This document shows, piece after piece, positions 34,865 through 45,500 of a DNA stretch of 64,000 bases. The notes under the pieces are model-generated. The model did no database searches and was not told the DNA's origin. It saw nothing but the letters and a program-made list of their open reading frames with translations. The stretch is from Hyunsoonleella ulvae (GTDB lineage: Bacteria > Bacteroidota > Bacteroidia > Flavobacteriales > Flavobacteriaceae): assembly GCF_016827605.1 (NCBI RefSeq), contig NZ_JAEPJQ010000003.1, positions 124,001 through 188,000 on the forward strand, written 5' to 3'. The position numbers were made by a program, and so were the translations under genes. The first letter of the stretch is position 1, and every line of letters begins with the position of its first letter.

Positions 34865-36130
34865 TTATTCTACCTCACTAGCAGCAACATCTTCTGTTAA
34901 ATCTAAGTTTCTCAAAATAGGATTTTTTACACCTATAGTAAAAACGGTTAGTAATGTCATAGAGCCGCCAAAAACTACTGCAGCTACTGGTCCTATAAGT
35001 TTAGCGGCCAAACCACTCTCAAAAGCACCTAATTCATTAGAAGATCCTACGAACATGGAGTTAACTGAAGACACGCGTCCACGCATATCATCTGGTGTTT
35101 TTAACTGTAAAATGGTCTGACGTATAATCATAGAAATTCCATCAGCAGCACCACTAATAAAAAGCATTAGTACACTTAGCCAAAAAATATTAGATAACCC
35201 AAAACCAATAATACTCACACCAAAAATAAATACCGCAATAAGTAGTTTTTTACCTGTATTCTTACTAATGGGAATATAAGTGGTAGCGAACATAGTAACA
35301 ATACTTCCCATAGAAATAGAGGCATTTAAAATGCCAAACCCTTTACTGCCAACTTCTAAAATGTCTTGAGCAAAAACAGATAAAATAGCAACAGTACCTC
35401 CAAATAATACAGCAATCATATCTAAAGTTAGTGCTCCTAGAATTGCTTTATTTTGAAACACAAACTGAATGCCAACCTGTAAACTATCCATTACTGGTTC
35501 TCCTATTTTTTTATTTAAAATAGGCTTCTTTTTAATAAAAAACACTAAGCAAAATGAAATTATAACTAAAAGGAAAACAATACATAAGGTTTTTGCAACC
35601 CCTATCCAACTAATAAAAAAACCTCCAAAGAGCGCTCCTAAAACAGCTGCTGTTTTCCATGTGCTTGTACTCCAAGTAGCAGCATTGGGATATATCTTTT
35701 TAGGAACAATAAGTGCTACTAGAGAGAAAATAATGGGGCCAAAAAAGGAACGTAAAAACCCACCAAAAAACACTAAGGCATAAATGCAATATAAAATAGT
35801 TTGTGTAGACCAATCTTCAACTACATTTTTATAAGTTAACAAAAATAATCCTAAACTAATTAATGAAAAAGCAGCTATACACAGCGCAAATAGATTTCGC
35901 TTTTCTTTTTGATCTACTATGTGTCCTGCGAACAAAGCCATAGTAAAAGCAGGAATAATTTCCATTAACCCAATAATCCCTAATGATAGCGGATCCTTTG
36001 TTAAACTATAGACTTGCCATTCAATCACTATAAATTGCATTGACCAGCCAAATACTAAGAACAAGCGTAACACTAAAAAAATATTAAACTCTTTGATACG
36101 TAAGGCTGAGTATGGGTCTGTTTTGGCCAT
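34865..36130 (-). CDS. MFS transporter
   Basis: 421 residues with about 12 hydrophobic segments. The first loop reads GLMEIIPAFTMALFAGHIVDQKEKRN, the MFS loop 2-3 signature region, and a second copy lies near ADGISMIIRQTILQLKTPDDMRGR. It is of the EntS-like exporter group. The gene starts 2 bp after recJ, so both are one transcript. Confidence 0.92.
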   Translation of the reverse strand: MAKTDPYSALRIKEFNIFLVLRLFLVFGWSMQFIVIEWQVYSLTKDPLSLGIIGLMEIIPAFTMALFAGHIVDQKEKRNLFALCIAAFSLISLGLFLLTYKNVVEDWSTQTILYCIYALVFFGGFLRSFFGPIIFSLVALIVPKKIYPNAATWSTSTWKTAAVLGALFGGFFISWIGVAKTLCIVFLLVIISFCLVFFIKKKPILNKKIGEPVMDSLQVGIQFVFQNKAILGALTLDMIAVLFGGTVAILSVFAQDILEVGSKGFGILNASISMGSIVTMFATTYIPISKNTGKKLLIAVFIFGVSIIGFGLSNIFWLSVLMLFISGAADGISMIIRQTILQLKTPDDMRGRVSSVNSMFVGSSNELGAFESGLAAKLIGPVAAVVFGGSMTLLTVFTIGVKNPILRNLDLTEDVAASEVE

Positions 36131-36132
36131 AA

Positions 36133-37824
36133 TTACGCTTTTATATCTCGTAGTTTTAATTGTAGAGACACATTACCTTGCCATTCATTTTCATCAATGG
36201 AGTATACGGCTTTAAATGGTTTTCTGTCTGAAATCAATTCATATTTATCTCCCATTCCAAAACCTATGCACACTATGGTATTGGATTCGGGTTGAGAAGC
36301 GGTTAATCTTAAATGTGTTTTATCAGCACCAACACACCTACCATAACCTGTATCTCGTAAATTTTCTGTCATAAACACTGGTGTCATATTACTGGGGCCA
36401 TGTGGGGCAAACTGTTTTAATACTCTGTAGAATTTTGGAGTAATATCTTTTAAATCAATTTGCATATCAATTTTAACCTCAGGAATTAACAAGTTTTTAT
36501 CTATAGTTTTGGAGACCTCGTCCTCAAAAGCTTGTTTAAAAGCCTGGTAATTTTCTTCTTTTAAGGTTAAACCTGCAGCATATTTATGTCCGCCAAACTG
36601 TTCAATATATTCTTTACATGCCTCTAAGGCATTATAAACATCAAAACCACGTACCGAGCGCGCAGAAGCTGCTAATTTCTCTCCACTTTTAGTAAATACC
36701 AATGTAGGACGATGATAAGTTTCTGTGAGTCTAGAAGCTACAATACCTATAACACCTTTGTGCCATGTTTCATCATACACAACTGTAGTTAATCGGTCTT
36801 GTTCATCTAAAGCTTCTATTTGCTCTAGAGCAGCTTCTGTAATAGTCTTATCTGCGGCTCTTCGCTCCGTATTATAACTATTTATGTTAATGGCATGTGT
36901 TTTTGCCAATTCATAATCTTCTTCAGCTAATAGCGCCACGGCAAAATTACCGTGTTCCATACGTCCTGCAGCATTAATTCTGGGAGCAATTATAAAAACC
37001 ACGTCCGTAATGGTTAGTTCTGTTTTTTCAACTTGATCTAAAATTGCTTTAATCCCTGGTCTGGGGTTTGTATTGATAACATGTAAACCAAAATATGCCA
37101 ATACTCTATTTTCGCCATCAATAGGAACAATATCTGCACCTATGGCAGTTGCTACCAAATCTAAATACGGAATTAAATCCTCTACAGTCTCACCGTCTTT
37201 TTGTGCTAATGCTTGGATTAATTTAAACCCAACACCGCAACCACACAGTTCTTTGTAAGGGTAGTTGCAATCCTCTCGTTTAGGATCTAATACTGCCACA
37301 GCATCAGGGATTTTATTGCCTGGTCTATGGTGGTCGCAAACAATAAAATCGATACCTAGAGATTTTGCATATTCAACCTTTTCAATAGCTTTAATACCAC
37401 AATCTAAAGCAATAATTAGTGTAAAGTCATTTTCCAATGCAAAATTGATCCCTTTTTTAGAGACGCCGTAACCTTCATCATAACGATTGGGCACATAAGT
37501 ATAAACAAGATTGTGTTTTGTTTTTAAATATGTAGACATTAAAGCTACTGCAGTTGTACCATCCACATCGTAATCCCCATATACCAATATGTTTTCTTTG
37601 TTGGCTATGGCTTTTTCAATTCTTGCAACGGCCTTATCCATATCTTTCATAAGATAAGGGTCATGTAAATGACTTAAACTTGGGCGGAAAAACGCTTTTG
37701 CAGTTTCGTAAGTTTCAATACCGCGTTGTACCAAAAGTTCAGCAGTAGTGGCTTCTACTTGTAGTACCTCTTGTAAGTGCTTTACTTTTTCTAAGTCTGG
37801 TTTTGGTTTAAGCGTCCAGCGCAT
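36133..37824 (-). CDS. recJ: Single-stranded-DNA-specific exonuclease RecJ
   Basis: 563 residues. DHH phosphoesterase motifs: VYGDYDVDGTTAVALM, DCGIKAIE, CDHHRPGNKIPDA and, in DHHA1, RINAAGRMEHG with SVRGFDVYNALEAC. It degrades ssDNA 5' to 3' in recombination and mismatch repair. It is the first gene of a recJ-MFS unit. Confidence 0.97.
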   Translation of the reverse strand: MRWTLKPKPDLEKVKHLQEVLQVEATTAELLVQRGIETYETAKAFFRPSLSHLHDPYLMKDMDKAVARIEKAIANKENILVYGDYDVDGTTAVALMSTYLKTKHNLVYTYVPNRYDEGYGVSKKGINFALENDFTLIIALDCGIKAIEKVEYAKSLGIDFIVCDHHRPGNKIPDAVAVLDPKREDCNYPYKELCGCGVGFKLIQALAQKDGETVEDLIPYLDLVATAIGADIVPIDGENRVLAYFGLHVINTNPRPGIKAILDQVEKTELTITDVVFIIAPRINAAGRMEHGNFAVALLAEEDYELAKTHAININSYNTERRAADKTITEAALEQIEALDEQDRLTTVVYDETWHKGVIGIVASRLTETYHRPTLVFTKSGEKLAASARSVRGFDVYNALEACKEYIEQFGGHKYAAGLTLKEENYQAFKQAFEDEVSKTIDKNLLIPEVKIDMQIDLKDITPKFYRVLKQFAPHGPSNMTPVFMTENLRDTGYGRCVGADKTHLRLTASQPESNTIVCIGFGMGDKYELISDRKPFKAVYSIDENEWQGNVSLQLKLRDIKA

Positions 37825-37875
37825 ATTTCAGTTTAAAGTTTTGAGTTAAAAAGTTTAAAAGTTGCTCACTCAAAC

Positions 37876-38298
37876 TTAATTATTATGAAAAAACGTCTTG
37901 ATGCTGAGTTCTGAAAATTGACGAAACATTTCCATTACACCACAATATTTTTCAATAGATAAATCTACTGCACGTTGTAATTTTTTTTCATTTAATTCTT
38001 TACCATAAAAATGAAAATGCATTGCAACTTTATCATAGTATTTGGGGTGTTCTTCCGTAAGGTTGGCTTCGATTTCTATATTGAAATCATCCACGTTTAA
38101 TTTCATTTTTTTAATTAATGCTGCAACATCCAATCCTGAGCACCCTGCTAACCCTGAGAGCATTAATGCTTTGGGGCGATACCCCTCGCTTTTGCCACCA
38201 TTTTCTTCGCCTGCATCAATAAATAAATTATGACCTGATGGATTTGTACTTTCAAACCGCATGTTACCTAACCATTTTGTGGAAACTTTAACTGCCAT
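37876..38298 (-). CDS. OsmC family protein
   Basis: 140 residues. The LSGLAGCSGLDVAALIKKM segment holds the first peroxidatic-type Cys, and KYCGVMEMF the second, as in OsmC/Ohr thiol peroxidases. It would reduce organic hydroperoxides. It is divergent from the AhpD-like gene, another peroxide-related function. Confidence 0.92.
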   Translation of the reverse strand: MAVKVSTKWLGNMRFESTNPSGHNLFIDAGEENGGKSEGYRPKALMLSGLAGCSGLDVAALIKKMKLNVDDFNIEIEANLTEEHPKYYDKVAMHFHFYGKELNEKKLQRAVDLSIEKYCGVMEMFRQFSELSIKTFFHNN

Positions 38299-38356
38299 CT
38301 TTCTAATTATTTTTGTTTCTTGTAGTAGTCAAAAATACTATTTAATAAATAAAAAT

Positions 38357-38947
38357 ATGCCTTTAGTAACACCATTATCTCCAGAGCATGATTTAGAAAC
38401 TAAAGAACTTGCTAAGTTCTTCAATGAAACTTTGGGGTTTTGTCCAAACTCGGTATTAACCATGCAGCGTCGCCCAGCCATTAGTAAAGCTTTTATTAAT
38501 TTAAATAAAGCGGTTATGGCTAATGAGGGGCGTGTAACTTCGGCCTTAAAACGCATGATTGCCTGGGTAAGTAGCAACGCTACGGGGTGTCGCTATTGTC
38601 AAGCCCATGCTATTAGGGCAGCCGAACGTTATGGTGCAGAACAAGAACAGCTCGATAACATTTGGGAATACAGAACACATCCTGCTTTTAGTGAAGCAGA
38701 GCGTGCTGCTTTAGATTTTAGTCTAGCTGCTTCGCAAGTGCCAAATGCAGTAGATGAAGCTATTAAAAAACGTTTATATGAGTATTGGGATGAAGGCGAA
38801 ATTGTAGAAATGTTAGGTGTTATTTCTTTATTTGGGTATTTAAATAGATGGAATGACTCTATGGGTACTAGTATTGAAGATGGTGCGGTAGAAAGTGGAG
38901 AGCAATATTTAGGAAAACACGGTTGGGAAAAGGGGAAGCATGTGTGA
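38357..38947 (+). CDS. Carboxymuconolactone decarboxylase / AhpD-like protein
   Basis: 196 residues from the ATG at 38357; upstream codons overlap the OsmC gene and are not used. The AhpD redox motif is visible as GCRYCQAHAIRAAERYG (CxxC plus His). It is likely an alkylhydroperoxidase-type or peroxidase-related protein. The divergent pairing with OsmC supports an oxidative-stress role. Confidence 0.9.
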   Translation: MPLVTPLSPEHDLETKELAKFFNETLGFCPNSVLTMQRRPAISKAFINLNKAVMANEGRVTSALKRMIAWVSSNATGCRYCQAHAIRAAERYGAEQEQLDNIWEYRTHPAFSEAERAALDFSLAASQVPNAVDEAIKKRLYEYWDEGEIVEMLGVISLFGYLNRWNDSMGTSIEDGAVESGEQYLGKHGWEKGKHV

Positions 38948-39011
38948 TTTCTGAGAAAGCAATAATCTCAATAATTAGAATAATCTCACTTTTGAATAAA
39001 CTAATATACAC

Positions 39012-39524
39012 ATGGAAGAACTAAGATGCCCAAACTGTAATGAAATAATTTCTCAGGTAGAAATAGATTGCGAAAATTGTGGTTTTCCGTTATCAGGGAC
39101 AGATAAAGAGAAGGCTATCTTTATAGGAAGGCAAATTTCTAATAAGTCTAAAATAGGAGATGCCAAAGAGTCTCAAGAAAAAGCACAACGTATTTTATAC
39201 ATTATTGCTGGGTTTCAAATACTAAACGCTATTTTGATTTATTTTAAAACAAAGAGTGTTTTTGATACTTCTTTTTACATTATTCTTGGATTGTTATTAG
39301 GAGTTTTGGGCTATTTTTCTTCTAAGAAACCCATTCTATTTCTATCCTTAGCGTTAATAGTTATTTTAAGTTATTACGGATTGTTATATTTCATCAATCC
39401 TGAACTGGTTCTTAGAGGCATTTTGTGGAAAATCATTATTGTATCATTCTTAGTTTATGGTATTTGGAATTCTATGGAAGCCAATAAATTAAAGAAAGAG
39501 AACAAGTTTTTGGAGAAGGATTAG
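39012..39524 (+). CDS. Zinc-ribbon membrane protein of unknown function
   Basis: 170 residues. The N-terminal zinc ribbon CPNCNEIISQVEIDCENCGF is followed by about four transmembrane segments from residue 60 (ILYIIAGFQILNAILIYF onwards) and a short charged tail. No enzymatic motif is seen. It ends in its own terminator. Confidence 0.85.
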   Translation: MEELRCPNCNEIISQVEIDCENCGFPLSGTDKEKAIFIGRQISNKSKIGDAKESQEKAQRILYIIAGFQILNAILIYFKTKSVFDTSFYIILGLLLGVLGYFSSKKPILFLSLALIVILSYYGLLYFINPELVLRGILWKIIIVSFLVYGIWNSMEANKLKKENKFLEKD

Positions 39525-39549
39525 ACATTTTCATCATTTTAAAAGTTAT

Positions 39550-39577
39550 AACCTCTTCAGAAATGGAGAGGTTTTTT
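39550..39577 (+). terminator. Terminator of the zinc-ribbon gene
   Basis: Stem 39550-39558 pairs with 39565-39573 (9 bp, one wobble, loop AGAAAT), then a T run to 39577. Confidence 0.8.
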
Positions 39578-39624
39578 AATGGTTGTTGTTTACTCAATAA
39601 AAAGGACACTTCACTCATTTTTGG

Positions 39625-39655
39625 TTTTGTAATACTATTTTCAGAATTAGGTTTG
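39625..39655 (+). promoter_or_regulatory. Promoter of the barrel / A2M-plug operon
   Basis: TTTTG (39625-39629), an 18-bp spacer and TAGGTTTG (39648-39655) match the Bacteroidota consensus. The start codon is 22 bp downstream, so the operon has a very short leader. Confidence 0.65.
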
Positions 39656-39677
39656 ATGTATCTAAAGACTAAACCAA

Positions 39678-42512
39678 ATGAAAACACATCTAACCAAAGT
39701 TCTATTTGTACTTTTATTTACTTTATCTTTCTTTTCAGCATATGCTCAACAAGGTATAGTCTCAGGGGTTTTAAAAGATAATGAGGGTTATCCATTACCA
39801 GGTGTTAACATTCAGATAAAAGGTACAACTACTGGTGTAACAACAGATTTTGATGGCAATTACAGCATTACTTGTAGTGTAGGCGATGCTCTAGTATTCA
39901 AGTATATAGGGTTTGCTACAAAAGAAGTTACTGTAACCTCAGATATGTTTGGTACATCTTCAGAAACGGTAATTACAGAAAAGGTACCTGCTGAATTGAT
40001 AAAGAGTAATGCTTATATAAATGCTTTAGAAAATTATAAATCGTCAGAATTTGTAATTACCTCAATTGCAGATTCCCCAAGAAGTTACAATAGAAATTCC
40101 AGTTTCGAACATAACAGGATTAAGACTATTGATATTAAGGAAGACAAGGTTAAACTTACGTATTTTGATCCAGATATTTATTTTGAAGTTGGTTTAAAAA
40201 CCATCAACGGATTTCAGTTTGTAAAACAGCGCAACTTACCAAAACTACAAAACACATACAGCCAAGGTGCTTCCAATAATGGTACTTTTACATTTCAAGG
40301 TCCAGAAACAGGAACTGTTTTTTCTTATGGGCCACAGTTAAATCTACTAGAATTTAATGGTGCTAGCTATCCATACGATACTAATGGGCAATTGGTAAAT
40401 ATAGGAAATGGCAACGGCCTATCTTCTAATGCATATGATAATTCTATTTTTAATGCGAGTTTAAATGCTACCCACAACCTGTTTTTCAATATCAATACTA
40501 ATGCTTCTTCGTTTAGATTTGATATGACCCACAAATCGCAAAAAGACCTTTATAATAAGGAAAGAAACAATTCTAATAATATGATATTAAAATATGAAAA
40601 CAATCTTAATCATGAACATGTGTGGAATGCTTTTGTGAAATTTAATAGCCAACAAAGTAATCAGCCAAATATTAACGGATTTCAAAACAACCTACTTTTC
40701 AATACATGGATTACACCTCCAAGTTTTTCAAACAATCAAAGTTCAACTTTACCAGATGGTACACAACGAAGTTTTAGTCCAAATAGATTCAATAATCCTA
40801 ATTGGTTATTTCAAAATAATAGAAACAAAGAAACACATACAGGATTTATTGCCGCACTTTCAAATGAATTGAAAATTTCAGAAGACAATACCATGGTGGC
40901 AAAAGTGAATTACAGTGGTTTTAAAAACCAACAATATTTTGGTGTAATTCGTAATACTAATGGTTTTGTAGAAGGTTATTTAAGCGATAGAAGTTGGAAT
41001 AATAACAAAGTAAATGCACTCGTGAATTTTAATTTTGAAAAGAAAGTTAATCAATCACAATTCAATCTTAACTCATCTACAGATTATCTTTATGAAGATT
41101 TAAAATATAGTCTCTTTCAAGCTGAAGGGTTTAATGATTCATTCAATAATCCTCAAACAACCATTTCCAACGAAAAATACCTGTTTAGGCACGTTTTAAG
41201 GCTACAACAAAAACTAACTTATAATTTAAATTATGATGACTTAATTATTGGTTTAAGTAATAACTCTTATGCTTCATCCATACAAAAGAATGCATGGTTT
41301 TTACCAGCATTGCAGGTTAAATGGAAGTTAGACGATATTATTGATGTTTACGATTTTTACAATATAACACTCTCTGCAAGCGCATCGCGAGACATTAACG
41401 ATGCTAGTTTGTTGTACGAAAATCTCAGTCATAATAGTTTAAACCTTCGTCCTGAAGAGACTCTAAGCTACAGGGAAATTAATGATTTATTTATTGATAA
41501 TACCCTAAACCTTGAAGAGAAACAAAACCTAGAGTTTAACTTTAATTTTCAATTTAGAGCATTAGGATCGCATTTTGATTTTGGTTTTACCCATTTTACA
41601 AATACTACAAAAAATACGGTATTCCCCATTTTTGAAAACAATACATTTAGGTTAGATAATGTGGCAAATGTTAAAAACTCTGGTGTTGAAATAGCTTTAG
41701 GCGCATACATAGACTTCGCAAACAATTTTAAATATTATCCTAAACTTACGTTTTCCACATATAGACCCAGAGTGTTTAAGGTGTTAAATAATAGAATTTC
41801 TATACCTATTGCCGGTTTCTCAACAGTATCAAGAAACTTGATTGAAGGGCATCTAGCGGGTGTTATTATCGGCTCAGCTTTTGCTAGAGATGAAAACAAT
41901 AAACTTATAATTGGCAGCGATGGATTTCCACTGGTGCATCCTGAGCCCCAAATAATTGGGAATCCTATTCCCAAATTCAATCTTGGTTTTAATAATCAAA
42001 TAACATTACACGACTTTACTCTTAATTTTTTAATAGATTTTCAAAAAGGTGGAGATATTTGGAATGGTACACAAAATGTATTGAATTATTTTGGTACATC
42101 CCAGCAAAGTGCCATTGAAAGAAACATAAGTAATTTTGTGTTTGACGGTGTAAATGCCCAAGGTGTCACAAATACGGTTCCAGTAGATTTTTATAATCCA
42201 AACCTTCCAGTTTCAGACAACCGATTTGTACGTTATGGTTTTGAAGGCATAGCCGAGAATGCTATTGAAGACGGGAGTTATATCAATTTAAAATCAATAC
42301 ATCTTAATTATACTTTTAAAGAAAATGCCAAAGACGATTTTATTCGCTCTTTGGATGTGGGTATTTATGCCAATAATCTCATAACATGGACAAAGTTTCA
42401 TGGAGCTTCGCCCTACGGCAATCTATACGACAATACTTCAGCAAACGGACTTAATTTTTTTAACGTACCACTTACCAGCGAAGTAGGTGTAAATATCAAC
42501 CTTAAAATATAA
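39678..42512 (+). CDS. SusC-like outer-membrane barrel lacking a plug domain
   Basis: 944 residues. A signal peptide (to AYAQ-QG, about residue 23) is followed by a carboxypeptidase-D regulatory-like domain (26-90: SGVLKDNEGYPLPGVNIQI, TTDFDGNYSI). In SusC proteins a TonB box and plug come next; here I find no DEVVV box, no LQGRVxGV, no IRG and no NGVIxITT block. The chain instead passes into a barrel-like region (NTYSQGASNNGTFTFQG, VFSYGPQL, then many strands) to a C-terminal strand GVNINLKI. Four bases separate it from the A2M-like gene, which carries a plug. It is probably an outer-membrane transporter or secretion pore that needs a partner. Confidence 0.88.
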   Translation: MKTHLTKVLFVLLFTLSFFSAYAQQGIVSGVLKDNEGYPLPGVNIQIKGTTTGVTTDFDGNYSITCSVGDALVFKYIGFATKEVTVTSDMFGTSSETVITEKVPAELIKSNAYINALENYKSSEFVITSIADSPRSYNRNSSFEHNRIKTIDIKEDKVKLTYFDPDIYFEVGLKTINGFQFVKQRNLPKLQNTYSQGASNNGTFTFQGPETGTVFSYGPQLNLLEFNGASYPYDTNGQLVNIGNGNGLSSNAYDNSIFNASLNATHNLFFNINTNASSFRFDMTHKSQKDLYNKERNNSNNMILKYENNLNHEHVWNAFVKFNSQQSNQPNINGFQNNLLFNTWITPPSFSNNQSSTLPDGTQRSFSPNRFNNPNWLFQNNRNKETHTGFIAALSNELKISEDNTMVAKVNYSGFKNQQYFGVIRNTNGFVEGYLSDRSWNNNKVNALVNFNFEKKVNQSQFNLNSSTDYLYEDLKYSLFQAEGFNDSFNNPQTTISNEKYLFRHVLRLQQKLTYNLNYDDLIIGLSNNSYASSIQKNAWFLPALQVKWKLDDIIDVYDFYNITLSASASRDINDASLLYENLSHNSLNLRPEETLSYREINDLFIDNTLNLEEKQNLEFNFNFQFRALGSHFDFGFTHFTNTTKNTVFPIFENNTFRLDNVANVKNSGVEIALGAYIDFANNFKYYPKLTFSTYRPRVFKVLNNRISIPIAGFSTVSRNLIEGHLAGVIIGSAFARDENNKLIIGSDGFPLVHPEPQIIGNPIPKFNLGFNNQITLHDFTLNFLIDFQKGGDIWNGTQNVLNYFGTSQQSAIERNISNFVFDGVNAQGVTNTVPVDFYNPNLPVSDNRFVRYGFEGIAENAIEDGSYINLKSIHLNYTFKENAKDDFIRSLDVGIYANNLITWTKFHGASPYGNLYDNTSANGLNFFNVPLTSEVGVNINLKI

Positions 42513-42516
42513 TATT

Positions 42517-45500
42517 ATGATACATATAAAACGTCAATTTAAACACACTATAGTACTCTTTATAACAGTAATTTCGTTGGTGTCTTTCACATCAATATCT
42601 GGTAAAAAAGCACCAATTGAAAAAATATATACTCAAACTGATAGATCGTTTTATTTCCCTGGAGAAACCATTTGGTTTAAATCCTATATTGTAACTAAAA
42701 GCAATACTATTTCAAGTACTAGCGATATAATGATTGCCGAATTAATTTCTCCAAAAGGAGCGGTAGTAAAAACAATTAGGCTTTCAGTTGAAAATGGATA
42801 TGCTTATGGCGATTTTGATATTAATAGCAATTGGGTTGGCGGTATTTACACCTTAAAAACTTACACCAACTGGATGCGCAATTTTGGCACAACATCTTTT
42901 TTTACAAAACAAATCACTATTCAAAAAATAGTAAAACCAAACGTTTTACTAAATTTAAAATTTGAAAAAGAAGGCTATGGGAAAGCATCAAAAGTTATTG
43001 CAAATTTTGAAGCAAAAGATCTTAAGAATAATCCTTTAAAACAAAAAGTTGTAACGTGTAAAGTTTCTGTAAAAGGCGAAACTATAATTACAAAAACTAT
43101 ACTCACAGATAACAAAGGTAAAGCTAACCCAACATTTGTATTACCAGAGGATTTAAATACAACTGATGTTGTTCTAAATGTGTTAATGCCTTATAAGGGA
43201 AATACTGAATCTATATCGAGAAGTGTACCTGTTGTTTTAGATAATATCGATTTACAGTTTTTTCCTGAAAGCGGAAAAATTATTGCAAATACCACCAACA
43301 AAATAGCATTTAAAGCAATTAACGAGTTTGGGGAACCTGTTGACGTTTCAGGTAATATTCTTGATGAAAATGGCAATATCATTAAAACCTTTAAGAGTTT
43401 TCATGATGGCATGGGAGCCTTTGATATGTTGGCAAAAAACACATCGTATTTTGCAAAAATAAAAACTCCTTTTATTTCAGAAAGACGAATTCAACTTCCT
43501 GAAGTTCATAACTTCGGCACTAAATTTTCAGTAATTACAGATAGCATAGACGCTAAGGTTAACATCTTCTCGTCAGAGAAAAAACCATTATTCTTAGAGG
43601 TGTCCAATGGTACAAAAATACTTGTTAGTAAACGTATTTCTCCCTCTGAGGGAATTATTAAAATTGAGACTGAAAAATTTCCTATGGGAATTACAAAATT
43701 TAGCATTCTAGATAGAAAGCAAACGGTAATGGCAGAGCGGTTGGTTTTTTTAAATGCCCGCAAACAACTTAAGGTAGATATTGCATTGGATAAATCCATT
43801 TATAAAACAAGAGAAAAAGTAAAAGCTACTATTACAACAACAGATATAAATGGTAGACCAATACCCTCAAATATATCAGTTGCCGTTGCCGATAATAAGT
43901 TATTATCTTTCGCTGATGATAAACAAGACCATATTTTGTCTGGCTTATTATTGTCTTCAGAATTAAAAGGAAAAATTCATAAACCTTCTTTTTATTTCAA
44001 TCCTAAAGAACCGAAATCTTATGCTGCTTTAGACTATGTAATGTTAACTCATGGGTGGAGAAATTATATTAAGAAACCGATTATAACTTATGAAAATGCA
44101 GTGTTTCAGCCAGAAATAAAAGGTATGTATTCAGGAGTTGTAGTAGATAAAAAAGGAAAGCCTGTTAAAGCCAATTTGTTATTATTCAATAAAGACGGTT
44201 ATAATGTTTTGGTATTTAAAACCAATGATGAGGGCGAATTTCAATTTAAATCTACAGCTTTGGCAACCCTTGTTTTACTTGCTTACACTGATGATGGTAA
44301 AAAATTGCGCATTATTAAAAACAAATATAAAAACGGAGTTATTACAAATAACCTAAACAAGAAAGATATATCGCAGGAAGAACAATCAAAACTTTTTTTA
44401 AAAAACAGCAAACCGTTAAAAACTAATATTAAGCAAAAAGCCATCACAAATATTGCTTTAAACGAAGATACAGATGCTTTAGATGAAGTTGTGGTTATTG
44501 GTTATGGAGTTAGTAAAAAAAGTACGGTTACCGGTGCTGTTAGTTATGTAAAATCAGAAGATATATCGGATACTAATGCTGCTGTAAAAGCACTCCAAGG
44601 GCGTGTTTCCGGAGTTACAATTTCTGATGGGTTTGCTCCAGGAACTAGTTCTAAGGTATATATTAGAGGCGCAAGTAGTTTTAAGGGTAATAGCAGTCCA
44701 CTAATCATTGTAGATGGCGTACCACAAAAAATTAGTGATATAGATTTTAATAATGTTAGTGAGCTATCTGTTCTAAAAGATGCAGCAGCAACTTCTTTAT
44801 ATGGTAGCCGAGGAGCAAATGGCGTTATAGTAATTACTACTAAAAGCAAAGGTTTATATGGAAACTGGGGTAAGAAAAAGTTAAACAATGCTAAGTACAA
44901 CAACTATGCATCGGCTGTTTTTTATTATTATGAGGCGTCTCAAAACGAAAAAACGTATGCTTCAAAAGTATTTTATGTGCCAAAGTATAATAGTGAAATA
45001 GTACCAGAGGAACGTACTGATTTTAGACAAACCATTTATTGGAACCCAGTAATACAAACTGATGAACTTGGTAAGGCTAAATTTGAATTTTATAATTCTG
45101 ATGCTATTACATCTTTTAAAATTACAGCCGAAGGTGTTGGTTTTAATGGGCTGGTAGGTAGAAATGAAACAACGTATGCCACAAATAAATTTATAAATGT
45201 AGATTTTAAATCGCCAAATTACATGGTTTTAAACGATACTGTTGTTTTACCAATTACAATTACCAACGATACAGAAAAGCGTATTTCAGGAAACCTGGAA
45301 TTAATACTACCAAAACATTTAAAAATATTAGATTCTTATGAGTCTAAAATTACTATGGAAGCTAAACAATCTGTCGTTAAAAACATTAAGATTGTTCCTT
45401 TAGAAAAAGCAGAAGATGTAACCATTGCAGCAAATTTTAAATCAGAACATAGTTTTGATGTTGTAAAACGAAAAGCAACCATTTTAAGTCCTTATTTTCC